Positions 48,060-58,215 of a DNA stretch of 64,000 nucleotides are shown here, one piece after another. Within the stretch, counting starts at the first letter, position 1. Every line of letters begins with the position of its first letter. The DNA is taken from NCBI GenBank assembly GCA_005281725.1, contig SSBO01000003.1:4154495-4218494 (forward strand), in the 5' to 3' direction. The notes under the pieces were generated by a model that saw nothing but the letters and a program-made list of their open reading frames with translations, ran no database searches and was not told the DNA's origin. The stretch comes from Wuchereria bancrofti. Taxonomy: Eukaryota > Nematoda > Chromadorea > Rhabditida > Onchocercidae. Made by a program: the position numbers and the translations under genes.

Positions 48060-50350
48060 AGGTCAAGGTTTTATTCTCTCGATTTTTGGACGTTGTATCT
48101 CACACGCTAAAATTTTGCTTTTTTTTGAATCAATTGAAAAACATTTTATCCAAGGTTTTAATGAATTAGTTTCTGTTTAAAAACAACTTGAAAGTAGATG
48201 AAAGTAATTAGGAGTAAAAGTTAAGTGGTATTATTTATCCCCACTGTAAGATGTGCTACATCGTACCTTCTTATTAAATCTCATTTCTCTTTCTTTTCCC
48301 CACTTACAGCCAATATCGCATATCTTTTTCTCATTCCAGTAGTTTTCTCTCCAAATATCACATCAAAAACTTTCACATTTCCCAAAGAAGGAAAGTACAT
48401 GACGAATAAGCAGGTGCTAACAACTCACAATACCTGATCTAATTTCTAATTCCTAACTCGAACCTAATTTCTAATTTTCCTCCTGTTTGAGGAATGTGGA
48501 AATCTGGAAATTTTTAAAACGAATGAAAACTGGCTGGCTGTTTCACTTATAACCTCCGCGCAAAAGTCAAATTCGTGTATATCTGATATTTCTATGCAGT
48601 ATATCCAGAACTCATAAAATTTGACTTGACTTTCAGTTTCAACCACTACATATGAAATTCGAAATTCATGCTCTAGGTTAATCAATTCCAACCAAAACCA
48701 TATCATATCTAGAGCAAAATATAAAAACAGGCGAAAGATTGGATGTTACAATAATCGATAACTATCAGAAGCAGTAGTCTTAGGAATAATGCTATAGCTG
48801 ATCAAATGTTACAGCTATGCACTGACGCCTCCTGCCGACTCCAACTGCACCTCCTCTCCACTGCTCCTCAACCAGTAAGCAGCAGCTCATCTCGCAGCTG
48901 ATGGTAGTCAAGATGGTGTTGACGATGACGCGTCTATCTTCTAATTCTCCTGCTCTAGCCTTTGATGATTGCTATCATATTCATATTTCAAAGTAGCAAA
49001 TTTATCGCCATGACTATGTTGTATTTGATTAGTTCGGAAGATTTGATGCATTCGTTTACCAGTCAAACCAACGATGAAAAGTTCAACTTTGACTTAAATT
49101 TGAGTTAGAGTGATGAAAATCGCTTTAAACGCTACTTGCAGAGGTCTATTGCATAATTCTCTTTTAAATCTTACAAACCCGTGCTAGTTGCTAGCAAGTA
49201 GTGCTGTAATAAGTTCACATTCTTCTCCTCACTTTGAAACTTCCTAAAATAAAGTAAATAATCATTGAATGGTATGATTCTCTAGTCAGACACATAAATA
49301 TTCAGTTGACATCACTTATGGCACACCATCGAGCATGGTATTAGTTTCCAAACGAAGTTTCATCGTAGCTGCTGGCTGCAAAAAAGATTGCGTTTTGATT
49401 TGGGGAAAAACTTCCAAATTGGAAGACAAAAAAATAATCATTGAAGATAATTTTTTTGATTCATTCGAAAAGACGGAAAATTACATGGATGCAACGTTGA
49501 TACAATAATCAAAATCATACATTACGACATACCGCTGTGTATCTCATCCATCAGTATTTTTAACAGTTCCTGGAATCTTACATTTACTGAATGATCAAAA
49601 ACTGAATGTTCTTGAACTGAACGTTTCTCGTCTTTCATTTTAGTTCAGCAAGGTCACTCCAAGTTTCGCAAATTTTCGAATGAAAAATCAAACAATTCTC
49701 CACTCCTACCAATACTTTGATCCTTTTCCATAGAATTTTTTTAAGGACCTATCGTAAAATAATATCGAATACCCGACATATTATGAAAACTGGCTTAATC
49801 AAAATTTGAGACTTTCATATCAGGACGGCTTACTACGATGTATGTAAAATTTTGATTTCCACGTGATTTTCGCTTTTTTACCCAATCAAAGTCAAACAAT
49901 CAATGATTACTTGTCGAGTTATAAATGGAACGTTCAGTATGTATGATATCATTTTAAATAAAATAAAGATGTCATTTTCAATGATTTGAATACCTACCAT
50001 AATATGAAATAAATAGATAATATGCGAGTAAAAGCATAAATTATTGTAACAAACTAGGATTGTCAAAGAATCCATCTCCATAAGAATCACTTTGTAAAAA
50101 CAATGATTTATAATTTTTGGAGTTGGTTTTTTATCTAATTAAAGCTTCTGGAAATGTTTCAAACTTCTATTTCGACAGTAAGAATTTGAGAGAACTCATT
50201 TCTTTTTTTTTTGAAGATTTTCAGGCACTTTTGTGTAGTTTATAAAGATAACTGTACAAATAAATCAAAGTAACACAATTTAGTTCTTTCTGATAAATAT
50301 TTTCTTCAAAATTATATTTTAGTGCGTCTTGCTTCAAAAAAGTTTTGACT
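48060..50350. other. spacer with an unplaced GC-richer patch
   Basis: 48820-48950 is less AT-rich (CTCCTCTCCACTGCTCCTC, GACGATGACGCG) and could be a promoter or 5' UTR, but no exon is defined. The minus open frame 48706-48464 (EFRISYVVVETESQVKFYEF) looks somewhat coding but has no splice partners. Nothing else is recognised. Confidence 0.35.
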
Positions 50351-50351
50351 T

Positions 50352-51086
50352 TTAAATTGCTTTTTGAATTCCTTTGAAAAAAGATGGGTCTTTAACCATC
50401 AATGAAGTTTTTTTGTTCAAATAGCCAGAGTTTATATAGTTCAATAGGTAAGTGGTGGGAGCAATGAAATCCGTGTCAAGTGCAGCTTCTGTTAAAAGAA
50501 AGTAATTAGCTGCGGATAAATTCAAAATTTACGCATAAATGTAAAATATGCATGAACTATATTATAATTATTCTGATGGAAAACAAACTTGCAAAAGTGA
50601 TTGATTGATATGCTATGTCGTCATATTTAAATATAGTAATGTGATGTCGAATCCCTTCCCAATTTCTGAAATTTAAACCTTCTTCCACCGACTACTGCTT
50701 CTATGAAAATATCAAAAAAGTTGTATGAACATGATGCTGTAATCATGTTAAAATTAATTTACGCTTTTATAATATATTTTGTTTCCACAAATTTTGATCC
50801 TTGTGGTTAACTCATCGACTTTCATGATGTTTTTTATGGAAAATATAATGTAAGGTAGATATTTCAGTTAGCTTAGGAATATATTTCGAAACTGTATTAT
50901 AAAGCTGACGAATTCACACCTGGAATATTTATAGATGTGCTGAGAAAGCGGATAATGGATGAAAGGTGGTGGTGAAGTGAAATCTGGAAAAACAACGCCA
51001 CTAGTAGATCCATCCGCTCTACGATCTCCAAAATCATCGAGCTGCATATTTGGGAACTGCATATAAGCTTCTGATGAGTCATCTTT
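50352..51086 (-). CDS. two exons of an unidentified gene
   Basis: 51086-50920, between acceptor AACTAG and a GT donor after TATTCCAG, reads KDDSSEAYMQFPNMQLDDFG then VVFPDFTSPPPFIHYPLSQH. A terminal exon at about 50488(or 50485)-50352 reads ALDTDFIAPTTYLLNYINSG, then LMVKDPSFFKGIQKAI and a stop. They join in phase only if the first exon uses donor GTGAAT a little downstream, so an intermediate exon may be missing. The 5' part lies above 51086 and was not found. No known domain is recognised; the product appears soluble and Pro/aromatic-rich. Confidence 0.4.
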
Positions 51087-51478
51087 CTAGTTCTATTTAT
51101 TGCAAAGAATTCCTCCACTTATTTCATCTATTATTTTTAACAGAGGTCAAAAAAAGGTCAAAAAAGAATACCTGGAAATGTTGCAAACTTGCAAAACTTT
51201 TGCATTTTTGAAAAGGGAAACAATTACATTCAAGAATAAATTATTAACGTAATGCAGACGACAAACATAATCAGTTTGCGCCATGTGAAGTGTTAATTCA
51301 AGTGCAAATGATTCGTAAGCACCACTTTGTTACCACATTGTTTATTTCATAAACAAGGGGAAAAAGTGAAAGGATTTACAGAACCATCGTATGGCGAGAG
51401 AGTGCTCTTTCTTTCTCTGCACAACTATAACCTATCAACCATCGATCGTTTGATGCTCGTTATGGTTACTCTCAGTAA

Positions 51479-51570
51479 TGGAGGCGACGCATGTCTAAGC
51501 TTTGACCAGGGCCTTGTCCAAGACCCGGCGAACAATTTTTGGCTGCCTTCCCAGGAGGGAGGGCAAGCTT
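51479..51570 (+). ncRNA. candidate Sm-class small RNA (SmY/snRNA-like)
   Basis: A GC-richer island contains a consensus Sm-binding site AATTTTTGG at 51534-51542 flanked by two stem-loops. The 5' hairpin at 51509-51526 pairs GGGCCTT with AAGACCC (one mismatch) around loop GTCC. The 3' hairpin at 51545-51564 has an 8-bp stem GCCTTCCC/GGGAGGGC around loop AGGA. A single-stranded Sm site between two hairpins is the layout of nematode SmY RNAs and of the 3' part of SL and U snRNAs. U1, U2, U4, U5 and U6 hallmark sequences are not seen, and I see no splice leader. Ends are approximate. The overlapping open frame 51327-51650 is probably meaningless. Confidence 0.5.
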
Positions 51571-51604
51571 TATTTGTGATCAGGGGTGAAGTCCTAGACG
51601 TAGG

Positions 51605-51618
51605 TGACGTGCGTCACA
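51605..51618 (+). repeat. perfect short palindrome
   Basis: GTGACGTGCGTCAC: arms GTGACG/CGTCAC around TG, about 40 bases downstream of the candidate Sm RNA. It may be part of an extended RNA 3' structure or a CRE-like (TGACG) protein-binding site; neither is shown. Confidence 0.5.
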
Positions 51619-51928
51619 GTTGGGTGTTGGTGAAGAGTGAGTCTTCGTAACATTCCTGCACTGCTTGATTTAGCTTAATTTTTTCAAGACATAAAAGCAG
51701 AACAGAGTTAGCAAGTATGCAATATTAGCAAAAGAACAGTTTGATTAAAATGAAGAAGGAAGTACCACAGGAAATGTTCTACCCAAAGCCGAGTTCATCT
51801 AATAATGTCAGTGGTCCTGTCTCGCACAGAGAGGCCTCTGACAAATTCTAAAAATCTTGAAATAACAACAGTAGAATGAGTACTGTAACATTCCTTTCTT
51901 CATTTCTTTTGGTGATGCAGCAATGTAT

Positions 51929-52143
51929 TCGTCAACTTTGTTTTGCTTCTTATATCTGGGTGTACTATGCCTGTTGCGACAGATACTTACATGTGGCCTT
52001 ATGTTCATTTAGATAATCAACTAACTGATGTTGTAACCAAATTTGCTAAGAGACAAGTAGTTATTTTTACAGAATTTGAATGCAAGTTGGAAGGGCAAAA
52101 GCAAAATTTAGAGAAATTTGTCGATTTGGGAGTTGCATTTTGA
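51929..52143 (+). CDS. possible small secreted protein or terminal exon
   Basis: After a strong polypyrimidine acceptor (TTCTTTTGGTGATGCAG) two readings compete. One frame starts at ATG 51931 and gives a signal-like MYSSTLFCFLYLGVLCLLRQ but ends soon. The other is open to 52143: FVLLLISGCTMPVAT, then VVTKFAKRQVVIFTEFECKL and LEKFVDLGVAF. The second has a hydrophobic start followed by a soluble segment, as a terminal exon or small secreted protein would. The upstream exon was not identified. The acceptor so close to an ATG also fits SL trans-splicing. Confidence 0.35.
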
Positions 52144-52149
52144 CAAATG

Positions 52150-54030
52150 AAATATTTCAAGATACTATGATGCTTTTTTATTGTTAGAAAAAAATAAGCA
52201 CTTTGCATATCGGCCACCGAGGAAAAATCAACCTAATTTATGTAAATCTAAGGCCATGTATTACGTCATAAAAAACGAAGAAATTTAATTTCTAAAAATA
52301 ACAAATGTATTTTGAAAATAGCTTTTGATTACTTATTGGTATCAATTATGAATAAATTTAGACTGGTCTTAGTTTAGGCTTAGTCTCTGCTTCTAATTTG
52401 ACTGACAGTACTCACGCAATGAAAATAAGTTATCAATTTCTATGCAGAAGTAAAAATGATGAGTGTCTGTTAATAAACTGTAAAATATCAGCATTATTTC
52501 AACACTACACAAGTTGTTTCTGTGGCCTTCAACATCATGTCCTGATATTACGTTGTCTCGTTGTCATAGTAAGCATATCCTCTACTCGATAAAATCTGTT
52601 CTAATTCTTTAGCAAAGTCATACTTTCATTCCAGTTAAGGTATTCATTCACCTTAAGTATGTAAAAATGAAATCAGAAATATGTCGCTGAATTATTAGAA
52701 GCACTTGATTATTTGGTAATTTACTGTTTGTACAAAAATGAAAAGTTTTTGGCCACCAATTTCAAAGATTTAACCGTGTCAGGCAATGTTTGAAATCAAT
52801 ATTATGTAGTACAAAATATTGTGTATCATTGTGTAAATATTGTGTAAAAAAAATATTATGTCACTTACTGACCTATACAGAAAATTTTAATCAAAACACT
52901 CAAAGTATATTATTTGCTAATGTTTGACCCTTGTTTACAAAAATGTCCTCTTTGCATTTTATTTTTGTAATGAGGAAATATTTTGAAAATGGATCATCTT
53001 TCTGCACTTGGCTTTCATTTTTCAGTAGAAATTCAGCTGACGTTCTTCTGTCTTGAGTGCCGTGATTTATGAACACGCGTCTTTTTTCGAGTCTTACGAC
53101 TGCTCCTTGCTTTATTCAATTTCCCGTCCTCACCGTCCCCCAAATAATTCGATTTCCCTTCTCCAATGTTCCCTAAATAATTCCTTTTATTTTCATTTCC
53201 CATTAAGGAAAACAATATTTCAAACACTGATTCAGTATTGTTTCAGATAAGGGATACTTCATCTGTTTGCAAACTTGTGTGAATAAGTTAAAGTCTATTT
53301 TTTAAATAAACATACTGTCAACATTAACAATATGCTACATAATTTTATCTTGTCTGTAAGTGAATAGAAGTGAAATAAGAACAAAAGAAAAGAAATATTT
53401 CATTTATTGAACTAACAAAAATCAATTAGTATATTATGATTTGAAAAGTTTTCGGAGTGATTTATCAAATTCCATTATAGCTCACGAATTAGGCGAGAGG
53501 TGAAACTCTCTAATAATGACTAATGTCATAGCCACGTTATCAGATGTATTTTACAGTAAGAGTGATATGACTTGCTAGAAAACGTATCTGAAGAAATGCT
53601 GAAATCGTGCATTTAATAAAATAAATCGAAAACAGCTTTCTGTGATTACGTTACTTTCCACATCTCATCGCCTATGTCAATTCGTAACGTTTTGTACGCT
53701 TATAAAACTAGGTCAATACAGCATATAAGGATATCATTGATCATCGAACACTTCATATAGTTGTACTTTTCTAGGCTCATATTTAACTAACTTTACTTTA
53801 TGATTTCCGTAATTTGATGATAGTATTTCCTTCAGAATTACGGACAGAAAGAAGGGATACCGAAGAATTGACGGTTTACAATTTCTCGTATCCAAAGTGA
53901 TTTTTAGGCAATATTACATAAATTGTCGGGATGTGATCTAGGAAGTATTTATTTGTTTATCTAACATTCTATTTAACAGGACCAACTAGCTGGCCTATTA
54001 AATTGCTGTCTACCATTTCGGAGAGTGATG
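52150..54030. other. spacer with one basic minus-strand frame
   Basis: The minus open frame 53227-53033 starts MFEILFSLMG and ends with a Lys/Arg/Ser-rich tail (SRKTRKKTRVHKSRHSRQ). It might be a nuclear-protein exon but has no clear partners. The rest is AT-rich with nothing supported. Confidence 0.3.
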
Positions 54031-54038
54031 GAGATGGG

Positions 54039-54119
54039 AATTTTGCACAGTGAGTTAGACGGTGATGCGACACTTTCTGAATTTTGCACAATGAGTAGAC
54101 GGCGATGCGACACTTTCTG
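54039..54119 (+). repeat. 41/40-bp tandem duplication upstream of the TPR gene
   Basis: Units 54039-54079 and 54080-54119 share AATTTTGCACA(G/A)TGAG and AGACGG(T/C)GATGCGACACTTTCTG. A smaller echo (TTTCTTGCCAATGTT twice) follows at about 54122-54157. It lies about 270-350 bases before the predicted start of the TTC9-like gene, so it is in its promoter or 5' UTR. Confidence 0.9.
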
Positions 54120-54391
54120 TGGTTTCTTGCCAATGTTGCCAATTTCTTGCCAATGTTTAGATTTCAGATTTGTTTGTCAACGAATGAGATGTCCAGCAAC
54201 ACTAGGGTTTTTGTGCAACGGAATGCATGGGATAAGAGGGCGACTTGGGCTGATTTCTGCAGAAGTGGAGGGAAGTTAACTGAGATAAATTGTCTATAAC
54301 AGACTGGTTACTGGTATGGAAAATATTCAGATGTGGTGGGGATAGAGGTTGGATATTGTCATCCGATTACTTCTCATGGTTTTTAGTGGTG

Positions 54392-57064
54392 ATGACAAGT
54401 AATGTTGACTTGTCGAAAGTAGATAAGATGGCTCAAGATGCTTACAATTTGAGCGAAGCGTACCGTTTCAAGGAACAAGCGAATGTTCGATACAGTGAGA
54501 AAGATTATGCGTTAGTTAGTTTGTTTTTCACATTTTCATTCTGGTGATCCAGTTGTAACTGCAGAAGTATTTCAGTAAATTTTTTATATTGTAGATTTTC
54601 ATTCTGTTCTGCGTATTTCAGTCTCTTTTTTTATAAAAAAACGCTTGGCTTGACCTCTCCCTTTTTTATAAAAATTCTTTAGATTTTCATTTCAATTGTT
54701 TACTAGTCACTTTTTGTCAGTTTATTTGTAAAATATATTACTTTTCATTCTTACCCATTTTTACTGACAAGAAATGGTCGAACCGGCCAAGCGTTCTGAT
54801 ATCTATAAAATCATCTGTAAATTCAATTCCTCCACTTTATGATGCATTTCTTTCCATATGCATATGCATATGCTCTGAACTTGTTATTAATATCCTCCTC
54901 TAATTTGAGATTTTCAGTAAACATAATGTGGTACTGTTAAACATTCGTAAGTCGCAATCAGTTGCCTCTAATATCCATAAGAAAGAAGGCAAAATTTCTG
55001 ACATTTTTCCAAGTTGTGATTTCAGTGCGGCGATCTATTTGTATCACCAGTGCTTACTTCGTGCTCGGGCGATCCAGCAACTTTCACAATTTGGATTGCA
55101 GAGTTGGTGTCGACTGTTTGTTTATCGATTACATCGATCTAAATGTTTTCTGAGAAAACGGGGAGGCTGTTGAAGTTCAGTGCATCACTAATTTAAAGGG
55201 CTGAGAAATCTTTGTTCTTCCGAAAAACTTGTTTTTTAACTTCCAAAAATTGTTTAATGATTATAAAGCTGAGTGAAGTCGATAATTGCATTTATGCTGC
55301 ATTGAGTATTGTCATTTTATTGATTTGCTTCAAATATTCGCTCTTTTCAGGCTTGGCTCGTATGGAGCGAAGTGTAGATGAGTCGGTAACAGATCAGGAA
55401 GAAAGTGGGAGCGCGGAAGGAAGCAGTAAAGTTGTTGATATGAAGGATATTGCTGGTGAATCGGCAGTAAGTTCTGTTTATGTTCAGCTATCACAGTAAT
55501 TTGAAATAAATTTAATACAGAATTCTTTCTTATCTCATTTTTATAAGAGAAGTTATATGAAGTCATATAATGTGTTTTATCTTCTTAGAATCTTCAGCGC
55601 TTAATAACATTAGAAGATCTGGAATTTCAAAAATTCGTTTGATTCGTTTAAAATTGGTTGAAAGATGAGAATAACCAATTCTTCTGTGCCACTGCCAAAA
55701 TAGATTGTGTTTTTTCACTCATTACCTGACGTTGCTTTTCGTTGTTTTGATACAGTGAATTAAAAAAAGGTGCAGAATGCCGAAAAATTTGGCGAAAGGC
55801 GCAAAAGAATCAGTTCAACAAGTCGCGGTGAAGAAATGAAAACAGAAGCAACTGATATCGCATTGAAGTGTTACACCAATTTAGCAGCATGCATTTTGAA
55901 GGGACAGAATCGTACTGAATCTGATTTTCTTCGTGCTGCGGAATATTGCGACAAGGTGAATCATGAATTAGTTATTGTATGCATATACTAATTAGTCAGT
56001 GTAACCTTTTGACCGAAACGATTTGAGCAGTAATTTAAAATTGAGAACGCAAAGTTACAGTAAATTCTTATTTCTATGTTTCATACGAACCAGACCTTTT
56101 CGTAGGTCTTATCAGTGCAACCTTCGAATGAAAAAGCCTTATACCGTAAGGGATTGGCGCTTTCAAAAGTAAACATGTACGAAAAAGCAATCGCAGTACT
56201 GCAAAAATGCAGTTGCAATAGTATGTTTTTGTATTCATTTGTTTCTTGAATGATATTCGTGTGTTATACAATGGCTTTTTTGCGTCGGTGTAGCAGAAAT
56301 AACTAACTCTCTTAGTTCACGTTCTCGTATAATTATGGCTGTTCTTATTCATTTCCTAACAAAGATTTTTAAAATTCCGTGTTAGGAAATTAAAAGTTCT
56401 TTTACTTTAAATGAAACGATAACTGGTAGGTGGTTATTGGCTGAGAAGTAATGACATCCATACTGAAATCTCGTATCAAACAAAAAACAAATCTTAATCC
56501 GATAATTTTAAGATCGTGAAGCACAAATAATAATTGGTGAATGTCAACAATTATTAGAAGAGGAACGACAACGTCGAGATGACCAAATTCGACGTAATTT
56601 CTCACGTGCATTTGGAGCTAGAGTAAATGGACAGTATTTGTTACAGGTTAGATTTTCTTAATTGATATCTTTGAAACTTCTTATTGTGGATTTCTTGCAA
56701 TTATTCTTCCTCAATAAATCTGTGTTTAAATGTTATTGTACATACTTTGCAGTTTCAAGAAAAATATGACTTCAAGTTTGTTTAGAATCCTTAGCTTCTG
56801 GTAAAAAATTGCATTCAAATCGGCTAATATTAGCTTTGCAGTATTATATCGTTTGCTATTTGACTACAGTGCGGCGGAATCATTTTGCACATTTTTTACA
56901 ACATGTTCAATTTAAAACAAGACCTAGTTGAACGCAGCGCAGTGATTTGATTTCGTACTTCATCATTGCAGGAATATAATGATGGCGTTGTGAATCAGAT
57001 AATAACAATGAATGGAAATGCTAATACAAATTCAGCTGGTGAGCATCGCTTGAATCTTCAATAA
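54392..57064 (+). CDS. TTC9-like tetratricopeptide repeat protein
   Basis: Seven phased exons, about 279 aa: 54392-54510, 55026-55102, 55351-55466, 55770-55955, 56106-56220, 56513-56646 and 56972-57064. The start follows TTTTTAG by five bases, as for a trans-spliced mRNA. First TPR: AYRFKEQANVRYSEKDYAAA then IYLYHQCLLRARAIQQLSQF. An acidic/Ser linker (SVTDQEESGSAEGSS) follows. Then TPRs with ALKCYTNLAACILKGQNRTE, LRAAEYCDKVLSVQPSNEKA and LYRKGLALSKVNMYEKAIAV, ending in a Glu/Arg helix (LLEEERQRRDDQIRRNFSRA). A long first TPR with LLRAR, then NLAAC and P-N-KALYR, is the pattern of TTC9 proteins, cytoplasmic TPR scaffolds linked to actin and chaperone partners (family knowledge). Exon 4 has an A-rich acceptor. 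The last exon might instead use the GTGAGC donor at 57040 and continue. Confidence 0.85.
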
Positions 57065-57069
57065 CAAAA

Positions 57070-58210
57070 CTAAGCTTTGCGTTCAGTTTTGCAGCATTTG
57101 GATTTTCTATTTTTGATTTGCAAGATGAACTAATGTTGAGTAAAATTATTTTCTAGTGAAGTTGTGCATATATTTATTCGCTGTCTATATCGTGAGTAAC
57201 CTCGCAAATATGTTTGTTGTTGTTCCATTTTATTATGGGAATTTTCCGTGTTTATAAATACTAATTTTATGTATGTTATTTATGTTTGGAAACTTTTTTA
57301 GAATAAAATCCGTGATTGAACGATTATATTCTAGACTCTCAGTCTTGAAGGTTATTTCCTTTCGTCCTTAATTTATTTATAAATGTTCTGAAAATGATTT
57401 TAATAATCTGCCAATCACGCTGATATAGATTAAATCTGTATTATTTGGGAATTTGGCGAGTGTAGTATTTAATTGTCATACTTTAAAAATCATTTAACTT
57501 TACAATTCTAGTTTAACCTTTACAATTTAACCATTAATGTAACCTTCACGATTCTTTATGCGATTGAATAAAGTTGTAAAATGAAAATGCTAAGTAAAAA
57601 ATGTTGTTCTTTATTGTTTAAAATTTTTCTTAACATTCGTCCACAAAAAGAAATTCGGTGTCGTACTGAAGTTGGGTAATTTTTATTGGTTTGAATTTAA
57701 TGTTATCATTGTGTGTGATTGCTCTTGAAGGCGCTGTTGTTGAAATCTTTTATTGACAGCGTTTGCTCCATGAAGTAATTCTGCTGGGAATTTGTTTTAT
57801 GCTTTCATGAATTTTTAGAATGCTGTTCAACAACGGAACATTTCATGAAGATATGGAAGTAATGGCTTTTGCTAAATGCATTATTGTTTGCTACCAGGAC
57901 TTTTAGGTTACTGAAGTGGCTTAAAGGTTTTCGTTATGATGCAATGCAAACATCAAGCATAGATATTGCGGTAGTTTATATTTTAGGTAGCCTTTTTTAT
58001 CCTAATTAAAGAAAGTTTTTAATGGCTATGTAGGAATAAGAGGAATCAGACCATAACAGTTTAAGCAGTTTCTGAAATTTGAATGAACTATAATTCTTTT
58101 GTTTGCGTCATAGACATTATTGTGGCTTCCTTTATTTTTACATGCTTCGCGTATTAAAAGACTTTAGCGGTTGTGAAGATTCATTATTAAATGAAGTTGG
58201 TGTCGCGAGT
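57070..58210. other. spacer between TTC9-like gene and PTP-B
   Basis: No exon is recognised. Just before the PTP-B start there is GCGAGTACAG, an acceptor-like sequence directly abutting the ATG that could receive a spliced leader. Confidence 0.45.
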
Positions 58211-58215
58211 ACAGG

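Noticed and set aside
48464..48706. 80-codon minus ORF just upstream of the conserved unknown gene
   Set aside because: Looks partly protein-like but lacks a phased neighbour; the downstream gene has its own start at 48051.
51340..51640. Telomerase RNA, 7SK or RNase P RNA
   Set aside because: No TTAGGC-complementary template, no RNase P CR-I motif and no clear 7SK GAUC hairpin were seen; the Sm site with flanking hairpins fits a small Sm-class RNA better.
51327..51650. 107-codon plus-strand ORF
   Set aside because: It overlaps the hairpins and Sm site of the candidate RNA, and the reading shows no domain or splice signals.
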